From assembly GCF_000585995.1 (NCBI RefSeq), contig NZ_CP007410.1, positions 2,693,430 through 2,757,429 on the forward strand: DNA of 64,000 nucleotides. Direction: 5' to 3'. Numbering within the stretch: position 1 is the first letter of the stretch; each line of letters opens with the position of its first letter. Shown one piece after another: positions 47,266 through 56,331 of the stretch. This stretch comes from Pseudomonas brassicacearum. GTDB taxonomy: Bacteria > Pseudomonadota > Gammaproteobacteria > Pseudomonadales > Pseudomonadaceae. A program made the position numbers and the translations under genes. Under the pieces are notes generated by a model. The model had not been told where the DNA came from. It worked only from the letters and a program-made list of their open reading frames with translations, and ran no database searches.

Positions 47266-49275
47266 TCAGTTGACCTTCACCAGGCCGCCCTTGATCGTCA
47301 GCATGCCGCCGCCGTCCACGGTCTGTTCGGCGGCGGCCTTGTTCACCAGGCTGATACCGGCATCGTTGGTCAGGGTGGTGCCGGCCTTGTTTTCCAGCGA
47401 CGTACCGGCCTGGTTGCTCAGGGCCGTGCCGGCTTTCTGGCTGATCGATGTGCTGGCCTGGGCCGCCAGGTCCGCGCCGCTCTTGATCGCGAAACTGCCG
47501 CCGCTTTGCAGGGTCAGGGTGCCGCTGACCTTGATGGTCAGGTTGCCGTCCACCGTCAAGTCGTAGTTGCCAGTGACCTTGTGCGCGAAGTTGCCGCCCG
47601 TGCTGTGGTTCTGGTCCGAGCCCACGGTGACGGTGCGGGTGTCTTTCACATCGAGGCTGTCGCTGCCGGTCTGGAGGGTCACGCTGCGCTTGCCTTTCTC
47701 CAGGATGATGGTCTCGTCGCCTTCCTTGACCGTGCGGGTGCGGGCGTTCTGCACGGTGAGGGTTTCGTCATGGCCGACGGTGGCGGTGGTGTCGTTGAGC
47801 ACGTTGATGTTGAAGTCCTTCTGGGCCTGGAGAAACACCTCCTCGGCGTCCTTCTTGTCTTCGAAACGCAGTTCATTGAAGCCGCCGCCGCCCTTGGATG
47901 AATTGGTCTTGATTCCGGACTGGGTCTGGTTCGCCGGCAACGCATAGGGCAAGGCGTTGTCGCCGTTGTAGACGCAGCCGGTTACCAGCGGTCGGTCCGG
48001 GTCGCCGTCGATGAAGGTTACGATGACCTCCTGGCCAATGCGCGGCACGAACTGCATGCCAAAGCCCTTGCCGCTCCAGGGCAGGACCACGCGGACCCAG
48101 CAGGACGAGGTTTCGTCGTTCTTGCCGGTGCGGTCCCAGGGGAACTGCAACTTGATCCGCCCGTATTCGTCGGTCCAGATTTCTTCACCGGCCTTGCCCA
48201 CCACCAGTGCCGTCTGGGTGTGCATGCGCGGTTTTGGCGTGGTGCGGGCCGGTCGATAAGCGGTGGCCTTGGGGATCGCTTCGAAGCGGTTGCGATAGTG
48301 CTCGTGGCTGGCTTCGTGGCTGACCGAGGTCACCACCCAATCGATATTCAGCGTCGTGTCTTCATGGCCAGCGAGGGTGAACCAATACCCCGGTACCAAC
48401 CAGCGGCAGTCGCTCTCGCCGACAAAACGCTTCTCCTGGCTGCGCAGGCCATCCACCCGCTGCTTGGTCAACGCGTCGCCTTGACCCTTGACGGTATAAC
48501 CGCCCGGATGCTCGTACATCGAGCTCGGTCCGGCCACGGCTTCGGCCTGGCTGTAGAGCGACGTCGTCGGTGTGGTGAATTCGTAATCGGTCGCTTGGTA
48601 AACCCCGGCCACCGCTTGCAGGCACACTTGCCCCGAGCGGATGCCGTGCAGTTCCCGCTCGCCCATTCTCTGCCCGAGATAGTTCACTGTCGGCCCATTG
48701 GGGATGGGCGCGAACGCGTCGTTGCTGTCGGCCAGTACCAGGGTGTGCTTGCCGTCTTCATGGGTGAAGAACCAGAAGATCCCGTCCTCTTCCATCAGGC
48801 GCGAGACGAACGCCAGATCAGTCTCGCCGTATTGCACGCAGTATTCGCGCGGGCTGTAGCTGCCGGTGAGTTTGAGCTGGAAATCGGTGAAGCCATGGGC
48901 CTTGAAAATCGTGGTGACGATGTCCGCCGTGGCGAGGTTCTGGAACACGCGGTTGTTGCTGGCAAGGCTCAGCCACCAGAGCCAGGGACGCAGTACCAGT
49001 TGATAGCGTTCGGCGGTGGCATCAGCTGGAAGCTGACGGATTTCAGCCACCAGAAAATCCAGCGGGCGCAGCAGCGCATCCTTGTGCAGGGTGGTGGTGA
49101 CATGGCTGGCGACGGCGCTGGTGAGTGTCAGGGACGCACCGTCGTTGATGCCGTTGAGGATGTGCGAGCCCAATGCATTGAGGCTTTCTTCGCCCGACAG
49201 TGATTCAGGGTACAGCGCCGACAGCGAGGCGGCGGTGAGGGAGAGGGTGGTATTGCTGTCGGTGAAGCGGGGCAT
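47266..49275 (-). CDS. vgrG: VgrG, type VI secretion tip protein (TssI)
   Basis: VgrG forms the trimeric spike on the Hcp tube. The 669-residue protein has the phage gp27-like N-terminal part (residues 1-370) and the gp5-like OB domain with EEIWTDEYGRIKLQFPWDR and SGKGFGMQFVPRIGQEVIV near 375-440. A beta-helix needle follows: VTLQTGSDSLDVKDTRTVTV and a run of LSNQAGTSLENKAGTTLTND-type repeats up to residue 650. The C-terminus ends at VDGGGMLTIKGGLVKVN, so there is no added effector domain. It is followed by the YwqK-like gene and lies next to the AT-rich orphan gene and clpV. Confidence 0.95.
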   Translation of the reverse strand: MPRFTDSNTTLSLTAASLSALYPESLSGEESLNALGSHILNGINDGASLTLTSAVASHVTTTLHKDALLRPLDFLVAEIRQLPADATAERYQLVLRPWLWWLSLASNNRVFQNLATADIVTTIFKAHGFTDFQLKLTGSYSPREYCVQYGETDLAFVSRLMEEDGIFWFFTHEDGKHTLVLADSNDAFAPIPNGPTVNYLGQRMGERELHGIRSGQVCLQAVAGVYQATDYEFTTPTTSLYSQAEAVAGPSSMYEHPGGYTVKGQGDALTKQRVDGLRSQEKRFVGESDCRWLVPGYWFTLAGHEDTTLNIDWVVTSVSHEASHEHYRNRFEAIPKATAYRPARTTPKPRMHTQTALVVGKAGEEIWTDEYGRIKLQFPWDRTGKNDETSSCWVRVVLPWSGKGFGMQFVPRIGQEVIVTFIDGDPDRPLVTGCVYNGDNALPYALPANQTQSGIKTNSSKGGGGFNELRFEDKKDAEEVFLQAQKDFNINVLNDTTATVGHDETLTVQNARTRTVKEGDETIILEKGKRSVTLQTGSDSLDVKDTRTVTVGSDQNHSTGGNFAHKVTGNYDLTVDGNLTIKVSGTLTLQSGGSFAIKSGADLAAQASTSISQKAGTALSNQAGTSLENKAGTTLTNDAGISLVNKAAAEQTVDGGGMLTIKGGLVKVN

Positions 49276-49357
49276 CGAACATCCTCAGCAAAGGCGGCTG
49301 CCTTTCAATCGGCGACGTTTGAACAGGTGACCCTACGGTTCGGGTATCGATTTCGGT

Positions 49358-49840
49358 TCATTTGTAATTGGTTTTTTGGGGGGCTTTATTTTTTTTCGAG
49401 CGATATTTGGCTTCAAATGCCCCCCAGACCAACCGGATGTCATACCAGGGCTGTGTGGTTTTGAGCTCAGTCGCTTTGCTATGCAGTAAAGTGGGGATCG
49501 CACCTAGATTGTCGTTGTCATTGATTATCTGGATCAGCGTTTCGGTCTGGCTCAGGCTCTTCTTTTGGAGATGATTCATGCTCCTGGTTTTCTTTTCTTC
49601 CTGGGCAATCGTTGGCTTGTTCAGCTCCAGATAGGCAATAGCCTTGTCCAGGTTGATAGTTGCCGCGGGGGATTCCGGCCCACCTGCAGGGCCTGATTCA
49701 TGACCGTGGTACTCATCTTTTCCGCTATAGCCTTCCAGGCATTCAATTATTTTATGTTGCGATATGAAGATTCGATCCAAGTCCTGAGCCTTGCTCGTAC
49801 GGTACGACTGGATACAGCTCCAAACGGTTATCGCAGACAT
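49358..49840 (-). CDS. Hypothetical AT-rich orphan between vgrG and clpV
   Basis: This is a 160-residue hydrophilic protein without a recognised domain, signal peptide or membrane segment. It starts at ATG 49840, with GAGG about 8 bases upstream. Residues 1-75 include SQHKIIECLEGYSGKDEYHG and a glycine/proline-rich stretch. Residues 85-160 are lysine-rich and helical (TRSMNHLQKKSLSQTETLIQ), ending RSKKNKAPQKTNYK. Base composition is clearly lower in GC than in the tss genes on both sides, a sign of recent acquisition. A T6SS effector, immunity or accessory role is possible purely from position; no homology was recognised. Confidence 0.6.
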   Translation of the reverse strand: MSAITVWSCIQSYRTSKAQDLDRIFISQHKIIECLEGYSGKDEYHGHESGPAGGPESPAATINLDKAIAYLELNKPTIAQEEKKTRSMNHLQKKSLSQTETLIQIINDNDNLGAIPTLLHSKATELKTTQPWYDIRLVWGAFEAKYRSKKNKAPQKTNYK

Positions 49841-49884
49841 TTAATAAACCTCGTTGATAGATTGGGTTGCGTATTCATGGGAAA

Positions 49885-52428
49885 TCATTCCAACACCCAC
49901 TCCGCCAGTTTTCCCGTCACTTGTGTCATCAACACATTCTCGACATCCCGTGCCCCCGCCGCGCTGCACTTGGCCAACACAGCCTTGACGATTCCGGCAT
50001 CGAACTCGAACTGCTTGCCCGTCGCGGCCTTGTAGCGCCCGCGCAATTTCTCCAGTTTCGCCAGGACAATCCCCTCCAGCGTCGCTTCATCCAACGGTCG
50101 ATACGCCACCACGGTCATGCGTGCCAGGAACGCCGGGCGAAACGCTTGCAGCAGGACTTTATGCAAGGATTCGTTGAAGGCATCAGTGCCCAGTTGCGCG
50201 GCCGGTGTGTCCAGCAGCAGTTCGGCGCCGACGTTGCTGGTGGCGAGCATCACGGTGTTCTTGAAGTCGACCACCAGGCCGGTGCCGTCTTCCATCAGGC
50301 CTTTGTCGAAGACGTTGTAGAACGCCTCGAGCACATCCGGGTGGGCTTTTTCGATTTCATCCAGCAGCACCACTGAATAGGGTTTGCGCCGCACCGCCTC
50401 GGTGAGCACGCCACCGCTGCCGTAGCCGACGTAGCCGGGCGGGGCGCCTTTGAGTTGGCTGACGGTGTGGGCTTCCTGATACTCGGAAAGGTTGATGCTG
50501 ATCAGGTTGCGCTCGCCCCCGTACAAGGCATCGGCCAAGGCGTAGGCGGTTTCGGTCTTGCCCACGCCGGTGGGCCCCACCAGCAGGAACACCCCGACCG
50601 GTTTCTGCGGGTCGGTGAGGCCGGCGCGGTAGGCTTGCAGGCGTTGGGCGATGGTGTTTAGCGCCGTGCCTTGGCCCATGACTCGCTGGCCCATGCGCTG
50701 GCCGAGGGTGCGTACGGCGTGGGCTTCGTCGGCGAGCATCTTGCCCACCGGGATGCCGGTCCAACCGGCGATCACGGCGGCGACGGTCTTGCTGTCCACC
50801 TGTTCCGGCACCAGCGGATCGTCCTGGCGAATGGCATCGAGGCCGGCTTCCAGGCGCAACAGTTCGGCGGCCAGGTGGTCGATGCGGTTATCGATCTCGG
50901 TGTCGGGTTTTTCACTGTCGGCGCGTTCGCTCAGGGCGAGCAGTTCGCGCCGGGTGTCGAGCAATTCGCGCACCGCTTCGCGCTCTTCGCCCCAGCGGGT
51001 TTCCAGCTCGCGAATGGCCTGCACGTTGCTGGTCGATTCGCCTTCCAGCAGGGTGATGCGTTCGCGATGATCCAGGCCAGTGGCCTGTTCCCGGCGCAGG
51101 CGTTCGACTTCGTCCTTGAGGCTGTTCTGGCGGTGGCGCAGGCTTTCCAGGGGCGGCGGTACATCATGCTGGCCGAGGGCGACCCGGGCGCAGGCGGTGT
51201 CGAGCACGCTGATGGCTTTGTCCGGCAACTGTCGTCCGGAGATGTAGCGGTGGGACAGTTTCACCGCTTCGTGGATGGCTGCGTCCAGCACTTGCACACC
51301 GTGGTGCTGTTCCAGCTTGGTCGCTACGCCACGGAGCATTTCCACGGCGGTGAGTTCGTCCGGTTCTTCGACTTGCACCAATTGGAAACGCCGGGCCAGG
51401 GCCGGGTCTTTCTCGAAATATTTTTTGTACTCAAGCCAGGTGGTGGCGGCCAGGGTGCGCAGCTCGCCCCGGGCCAGGGCCGGTTTGAGCAGGTTGGCCG
51501 CGTCGCTGCCGCCCTCTGCGCCGCCGGCACCGATCAGGGTGTGGGCTTCGTCGATGAACAGAATGATCGGTTTTTCCGCGCTGCGTACCGCGTCGATCAC
51601 ACCTTTGAGGCGCTGTTCGAATTCACCTTTGACGCCGGCGCCGGCCTGTAACAAGCCGAGGTCAAGCACCCGCAGCGTAACCTCCTGCAAGGATGGCGGC
51701 ACATCCCCCGCCGCGATGCGCAGGGCCAGGCCTTCCACCACCGCCGTCTTGCCGACACCTGGCGCGCCCACCAGGATCGGGTTGTTCTGTCGGCGCCTGA
51801 GCAGGATATCGATGCACTGGCGAATCTCGCCGTCGCGCCCGACGATGGGGTCGATGCGTCCGGCCCGGGCGTCGGCGGTCAGGTCCTGGGTGTATTGGTC
51901 GAGGACCGGGTCCTGTTTCTGCGGCGCCTCACCGGGTTTGACCGCACGCACGCCGCCGACATGTTCGCGGGAGCTCTCAGTCCACTCCAGTAAATGGGCG
52001 CGCAGGGCGTCCCGGGGAATGCGCAGCAATGACGAGGCGCTGTTGAGCAGCAGGCTGCGACGCTCGTCACGGTCCAGCAGCGCCAACAGCAACAGTCCGG
52101 AGCGAATGCTGTCCAGGCCCAACACACTGGCCTGGACCACGGCGTCTTCCAGCAGGCCGATGGTTTGCGCCGACAGGGCGGGCGTACGGGTGCTGCCGGA
52201 TTTGAACAGGTCCAGGGCCTTGTTGGTTTCCGCCGCCACCGCATCACGTTCCAGGCCAAAGCGCGGCAGCAGGCAAGCGAAGTCGCCGCCTTCGATGTCC
52301 AGCAACTCCAGCAGCAGGTGTTCGATTTCCACGTAGTGATGGCTGCGCTGCATGCAGCGTTGCGCGGCTCGTTCCAGGGCGCGACGGTTGTCCGGGTTGA
52401 GGCGTCCGATCAGGCTGGCCAGTTCCAT
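49885..52428 (-). CDS. tssH: TssH/ClpV, type VI secretion ATPase
   Basis: ClpV disassembles contracted TssB/TssC sheaths for reuse. The 847-residue protein has an N-terminal Clp domain (residues 1-150, LERAAQRCMQRSHHYVEIEH), then two AAA+ modules: Walker A GAPGVGKTAVVEGLA near 219 and GPTGVGKTETAYALA near 620. A coiled middle domain separates them (residues about 400-510, VERLRREQATGLDHRERI). Walker B sequences (IILFIDEAHT and SVVLLDEIEKAH) are intact. It starts one base after the TssG stop, so it is coupled to that gene. Confidence 0.95.
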   Translation of the reverse strand: MELASLIGRLNPDNRRALERAAQRCMQRSHHYVEIEHLLLELLDIEGGDFACLLPRFGLERDAVAAETNKALDLFKSGSTRTPALSAQTIGLLEDAVVQASVLGLDSIRSGLLLLALLDRDERRSLLLNSASSLLRIPRDALRAHLLEWTESSREHVGGVRAVKPGEAPQKQDPVLDQYTQDLTADARAGRIDPIVGRDGEIRQCIDILLRRRQNNPILVGAPGVGKTAVVEGLALRIAAGDVPPSLQEVTLRVLDLGLLQAGAGVKGEFEQRLKGVIDAVRSAEKPIILFIDEAHTLIGAGGAEGGSDAANLLKPALARGELRTLAATTWLEYKKYFEKDPALARRFQLVQVEEPDELTAVEMLRGVATKLEQHHGVQVLDAAIHEAVKLSHRYISGRQLPDKAISVLDTACARVALGQHDVPPPLESLRHRQNSLKDEVERLRREQATGLDHRERITLLEGESTSNVQAIRELETRWGEEREAVRELLDTRRELLALSERADSEKPDTEIDNRIDHLAAELLRLEAGLDAIRQDDPLVPEQVDSKTVAAVIAGWTGIPVGKMLADEAHAVRTLGQRMGQRVMGQGTALNTIAQRLQAYRAGLTDPQKPVGVFLLVGPTGVGKTETAYALADALYGGERNLISINLSEYQEAHTVSQLKGAPPGYVGYGSGGVLTEAVRRKPYSVVLLDEIEKAHPDVLEAFYNVFDKGLMEDGTGLVVDFKNTVMLATSNVGAELLLDTPAAQLGTDAFNESLHKVLLQAFRPAFLARMTVVAYRPLDEATLEGIVLAKLEKLRGRYKAATGKQFEFDAGIVKAVLAKCSAAGARDVENVLMTQVTGKLAEWVLE

Positions 52429-52429
52429 T

Positions 52430-53455
52430 TCAGGCGATCTCCGGCTGACGAAGGCGGGTGACGATCCGTTGCACGGTCAGGTTGGATTGACGTTGCAGAC
52501 CGCCGTTCCAGTTCAACCGTGGCGGCGCTTGATGGCCCAGTTGCAGAGGGCCGGCACCACGGACCAGTAGCACCAGGGTGCAGTCCAGGTCGGGGCCGAA
52601 ATACAAGGCATACAGGCTGGCGAGTAACGGATGGGTCTCGCCGTTGGGCAGTAAGCCATTGGCCTGGGCGGCGCTCAGCGGGCCAAGGGTCAGGCGCACA
52701 CCGGCATGTTCGTCCCAGACCCGGGTGCCGGCCACGGCGCTGCGGCCCAGGCGCAGGTTGCGGCCGCCCGGCTGCAAGCGGCTGCGGCTGGCGGACGGGA
52801 TGTCCCGCCAACCCCCTTCGTAGGCCGTCAGCTCCACCGGCAGCCCGAACTGCTCGCGGACAATCGCCGCAAACCCGGCCAGGGAGCGCCGGCCATCGGC
52901 GTACAGTGCGGTGCAGGCCAGCACGGCGGAATCAGGCGCGGCCTGGCGCTCCTGCAAAGCCTTGGGCAACAGGCCGGTCAGGGCTCGCAATTGCGCGTGC
53001 ACCGCAGAGGCACCAGGCGCGGTGAAGCCCAGGGCGATGCGATGCTTGCGCATCACCTTATAGAGCAGGCTGAGCAAGCGATGCTGGAACAGATCGAGAA
53101 ATTCCGCGGGCGCATGATCCCGCGCCCGCGCCCGTTGTTGCAGCCACTCCTGATAAGCGTAGGGTAGGGGACCGTCGGGGCCGCCGAGGCCAAAGATCGG
53201 CGTGGTCAGGACCGGTTGCGAACCGGGTTCCTGGCTCAGGCTTTCGACTTCACTGGCGGCGAACAGCGGCGTCAACGGCCCGCGCAGGCGCAAGGCTTCG
53301 GCGTGCGGCGCGGTGCCGCTGCCCAAGGGTTCGGCCTGGGGATGTTCGCGTTCCAGCAGCAATAAGGCCTGGAGCCATTCGAAGCGTTGTGGGTCACGCC
53401 GCAGCCGTTGACTCAGGTTCAGAGCGTCAGGGGTTTGCCGGCTTGGGGTTGCCAT
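52430..53455 (-). CDS. tssG: TssG, T6SS baseplate protein
   Basis: TssG is a baseplate wedge protein that works with TssE, TssF and TssK. The product has 341 residues, a normal length, and shows family segments FEWLQALLLLEREHPQAEP and HRLLSLLYKVMRKHRIALGF, and near the C-terminus LTLGPLSAAQANGLLPNGET. Its start overlaps the 3' end of tssF by 37 bp, and its stop is one base before clpV, a tight operon. No unusual features are seen. Confidence 0.92.
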   Translation of the reverse strand: MATPSRQTPDALNLSQRLRRDPQRFEWLQALLLLEREHPQAEPLGSGTAPHAEALRLRGPLTPLFAASEVESLSQEPGSQPVLTTPIFGLGGPDGPLPYAYQEWLQQRARARDHAPAEFLDLFQHRLLSLLYKVMRKHRIALGFTAPGASAVHAQLRALTGLLPKALQERQAAPDSAVLACTALYADGRRSLAGFAAIVREQFGLPVELTAYEGGWRDIPSASRSRLQPGGRNLRLGRSAVAGTRVWDEHAGVRLTLGPLSAAQANGLLPNGETHPLLASLYALYFGPDLDCTLVLLVRGAGPLQLGHQAPPRLNWNGGLQRQSNLTVQRIVTRLRQPEIA

Positions 53456-55209
53456 GTTTTCACCTCCTTGTCGGACTGAACCAGCGCTGTGCGCACGAAG
53501 CGATTGGCGGTGGCATAAAGGGAAAAGAACTGCGCCAGTACCCCGGAGAACAGCACGGCGCTGCTGCCGACGAAATGCTGCGGATCCAGTTGCAGGCGCA
53601 CTTCCAGCCCGTTACGCCAGCCACGCCAGGCGTCTTCGCCGACGTGGGCGATGACGCGCTCGCAGCCCAGCCCCGATACCCCTTCGATCTGGCGACGGGC
53701 ACTGGCCTCGTCGCGCAAATTGTGCAGTTCGAGAATCTCGCGCAGCGCGTCCAGCGCCTGGGGACCTTCGACCAGTGATAAATGGTTCAGCGTCAATTGC
53801 GACACCAACCGCCAGCGCGACTCACCGTCCAGGCGCGGCAGGCTTTGGGGGCTGGGAGGGTTGCGCAGGCGGGCCCAGGCCACCGGCCCCGGACGCTCGA
53901 ACCCCAGCGGGGTGCCGGCCGGCAGGCTCTGGGCCAGGTGTCGGTTGGTGCACAGCAGTTCGGCTGTGAGGCTGTAGTCCCCGGTTTCGGCCAACGGGTC
54001 GAGCTGGGTATCCACCAGGCTGACCATCAAATCGGTGCCCAGCCGGTTCGGGCTCATGCCGCTGACCCGCCGTGCATGCCAGTAGCACGGCTGGGCGCTG
54101 CCGTGCTGGCTGCCGTAATAGGCCGGCACCTTGCGCACGCCTTGGCTGGACGTGGCGCGCATGCCTCGGATGCTGTGGATCTCGACGCTGTTTTCCCGAT
54201 GACTGTCGGCCACCAGCCGGTATTCGCTGCGGGTGCCGTTCGGACGCAGCGGCTCGGAGGTCCTGGGGAACAGGTTGATCACCGGCGCGCAGCCCAGGGC
54301 GATGTCGCTGGCTTGCAGTGGTAGACGGCTGGCGGGGGCACGGTCGAACACGATGTACAGGTACAAGGATGGGCTGTCGCTGGTGGCCCCGGTCAGTGGC
54401 AGGTCGAAAAAGCCGAATTTGTCGGGAAAGGCAAAGTACTCCGCCAGCAGGCGCATGCCGGGATGTACGCCGTCTTCGTCCGGCAGCAAGGTTTCGTCAC
54501 TGGCGAAACCGACGATGTGTGGCAAACCCACCAGTGGCTCCGGCACGCTACCCGGCGGGCCGGCCAGGACCTTGACGGCATGGGCGCCCAGCAAGTCGTA
54601 CAGCCAGGCGTTGATCATCGGTGAGGCCGCCAAGTGCACCCGCAGTTGATCGATGCCCAGGCTCGACCATTGGCTTTCCCCCAGGCAACGCAGGTTCAGG
54701 CGCAAGGCCGAGCGGGCCTGGACTACGCCGGTCAGCGCCTGGGCCTCGTCACTGCCCAGCAGCAGCGCTTCGCTGACTTCAATCGGCCACAGGTGCACGG
54801 CGGCCGTGGTGCGGAAATGAATGCTCTGGCCCTTGTCGGTGGTGACGAACAGCGGTGTATCCCGGGGCAGCGGGTAGCCCTCGTTGAGGTTGCCTTTGCT
54901 CGGGTCGGGTTCGAACTGCACGATTGCGCACGATGGCAGCGGGCGCATGGCCAGTGGGTAAAGCTGTTCGAGCAGGGCGTCGCTGAACTCGGCGTAATCG
55001 TCATCGAGCCTGCGTTGCAAGCGCGCGGCCAACAGCGCGAAACCTTCCAAAAGGCGCTCGACGTGCGGATCGGGGCATTCACCGGGGGACAACTCCAGGC
55101 GCCTGGCGACCTTGGGGTAACGTTCGGCGAACAGGCTTCCGGCATGCCGCAGCCAGGTCAATTCGCGCTGGTAATAGTCCAGCAGTTGCGGGTCAATCGA
55201 GTCGCTCAT
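53419..55209 (-). CDS. tssF: TssF, T6SS baseplate protein
   Basis: TssF is the largest baseplate wedge subunit. The ATG at 55209 gives 596 residues, beginning MSDSIDPQLLDYYQRELTWL, the usual N-terminus. A frame starting at 55248 would add 13 residues unlike the family. Typical segments include LARRLELSPGECPDPHVERL-like text near residue 45, PLAMRPLPSCAIVQFEPD near 90 and GTPLGFERPGPVAWARLRN near 455. It overlaps tssE by 17 bp and tssG by 37 bp. Confidence 0.92.
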   Translation of the reverse strand: MSDSIDPQLLDYYQRELTWLRHAGSLFAERYPKVARRLELSPGECPDPHVERLLEGFALLAARLQRRLDDDYAEFSDALLEQLYPLAMRPLPSCAIVQFEPDPSKGNLNEGYPLPRDTPLFVTTDKGQSIHFRTTAAVHLWPIEVSEALLLGSDEAQALTGVVQARSALRLNLRCLGESQWSSLGIDQLRVHLAASPMINAWLYDLLGAHAVKVLAGPPGSVPEPLVGLPHIVGFASDETLLPDEDGVHPGMRLLAEYFAFPDKFGFFDLPLTGATSDSPSLYLYIVFDRAPASRLPLQASDIALGCAPVINLFPRTSEPLRPNGTRSEYRLVADSHRENSVEIHSIRGMRATSSQGVRKVPAYYGSQHGSAQPCYWHARRVSGMSPNRLGTDLMVSLVDTQLDPLAETGDYSLTAELLCTNRHLAQSLPAGTPLGFERPGPVAWARLRNPPSPQSLPRLDGESRWRLVSQLTLNHLSLVEGPQALDALREILELHNLRDEASARRQIEGVSGLGCERVIAHVGEDAWRGWRNGLEVRLQLDPQHFVGSSAVLFSGVLAQFFSLYATANRFVRTALVQSDKEVKTWQPQAGKPLTL

Positions 55210-55636
55210 GTCGTACCTCAAGGCCGTCGCCGGCGTGCTCGATGACAAAGGCCACGGGCCATGCGTGCAGGTCGCCGCGCAACTCGCCCAACAGCCGTAT
55301 GCTCAGTCGCTGCGGATGGCCCGGTACCGGGCTGACCTGCACCTCGCCCAAGCGCAGGCGAGGTTCGAAGTGGGTGATGGCCTGGCGAATTTCCCGGGTC
55401 AGTTGGCGCCGGTCATCGCTGCGCTGCTGTTGCAACGCGGTCCAATCGGCGATGCCGTAGTCCAGGATGCTCGGGGGCTCGGTCAGTGCCCGTGGGCCAC
55501 GTCGGGTATTGAACAGGCGTTGCAGTTCGGCATGGACCGAGTCCTGCAACGCCTGGCGATCGAACGTCCGGCCCGAATCGTCTGCCGGGTTGGCCAGGCG
55601 ATCGAACAGAGGCGGGCGAAGCCCGAAGCCGGCCAT
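55193..55636 (-). CDS. tssE: TssE, T6SS gp25-like baseplate protein
   Basis: TssE is a gp25-like sheath-initiating baseplate component. The 147-residue product has the family pattern: PPLFDRLANP near the N-terminus, RRGPRALTEPPSILDYGIAD in the middle, and ITHFEPRLRLGEVQVSPVPG towards the C-terminus, which holds the conserved glutamate and arginine. It follows hcp by 12 bp and overlaps tssF, as expected for this cluster. Confidence 0.93.
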   Translation of the reverse strand: MAGFGLRPPLFDRLANPADDSGRTFDRQALQDSVHAELQRLFNTRRGPRALTEPPSILDYGIADWTALQQQRSDDRRQLTREIRQAITHFEPRLRLGEVQVSPVPGHPQRLSIRLLGELRGDLHAWPVAFVIEHAGDGLEVRHERLD

Positions 55637-55648
55637 GGGCGCGCTCCG

Positions 55649-56146
55649 TCACTTGGTCATTTTGTTGGCCGCCAGGTCCCAGGTCGTGCCCGCCGTGCCT
55701 TCCTTGGTGCCGTCGTCTTTCTGGGCCGTGAGTTCCCATTTGATCTTGGTGAAGTTCAGCGACAGGGTTTCCACCGGTTTGCCGCCCGTGCCGCCGCTGA
55801 CGCTGACGTTGGATAGCACGACGTTGGTCAGGGTGTAGATAATGAACGGCATGAGTTTGCCGCTGCCCTCGGCGGCGTTGCGACCAATGGTGATGACGGC
55901 CTGCGGGATGGGTTTACCGGCGCAGCAATACTCGTTGAGCGTGGGGGTGGAACTGTCGATGAATTTTGTCAGGGTGAATTCACCGATGTGGGGCCGGCCG
56001 GAGGTGCGCTCCGAGTTGCTGACGTCGTTGGTGACTTGCATTGCCACGTTGTGGCTGTAGGACATGACCTCGATCTTGTCCGTGAAACCCTCCAGCAGGC
56101 TGTCGCCCTTGATGTCGCCGCCGAGGTCGAGAATGATCGCATCCAT
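55649..56146 (-). CDS. hcp: Hcp (TssD), T6SS tube protein
   Basis: Hcp builds the inner tube and is itself exported; small effectors may ride inside it. The 165-residue protein has family segments IILDLGGDIKGDSLLEGFTD at the N-terminus, VMSYSHNVAMQVT, and RPHIGEFTLTKFIDSSTPTL. The C-terminus is normal, without an extra domain. Upstream, between it and tssC, lies a family B repeat of about 90 bp, so hcp may have its own promoter or processed transcript. Confidence 0.94.
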   Translation of the reverse strand: MDAIILDLGGDIKGDSLLEGFTDKIEVMSYSHNVAMQVTNDVSNSERTSGRPHIGEFTLTKFIDSSTPTLNEYCCAGKPIPQAVITIGRNAAEGSGKLMPFIIYTLTNVVLSNVSVSGGTGGKPVETLSLNFTKIKWELTAQKDDGTKEGTAGTTWDLAANKMTK

Positions 56147-56217
56147 TGTGTGGAACTCCTGAAGAAGACAAGTGGGGCAATGCCCGATACCGATTCGTTA
56201 AGACGAACGCCGAACCC

Positions 56218-56310
56218 TGTGGCGAGGGAGCTTGCTCCCGCTGGGCTGCGCAGCAGCCCCAAAAAACAGGGCCGCTTCGCGCCCCAGCGGGAGCAAGCTC
56301 CCTCGCCACA
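56218..56310. repeat. Paired palindrome, family B, inside the T6SS operon
   Basis: TGTGGCGAGGGAGCTTGCTC and its inverse enclose a shorter spacer than elsewhere, between tssC and hcp. It may mark a transcript processing point that raises hcp relative to the structural genes. Confidence 0.87.
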
Positions 56311-56331
56311 TAGCCACATAGCCACGAGCAA

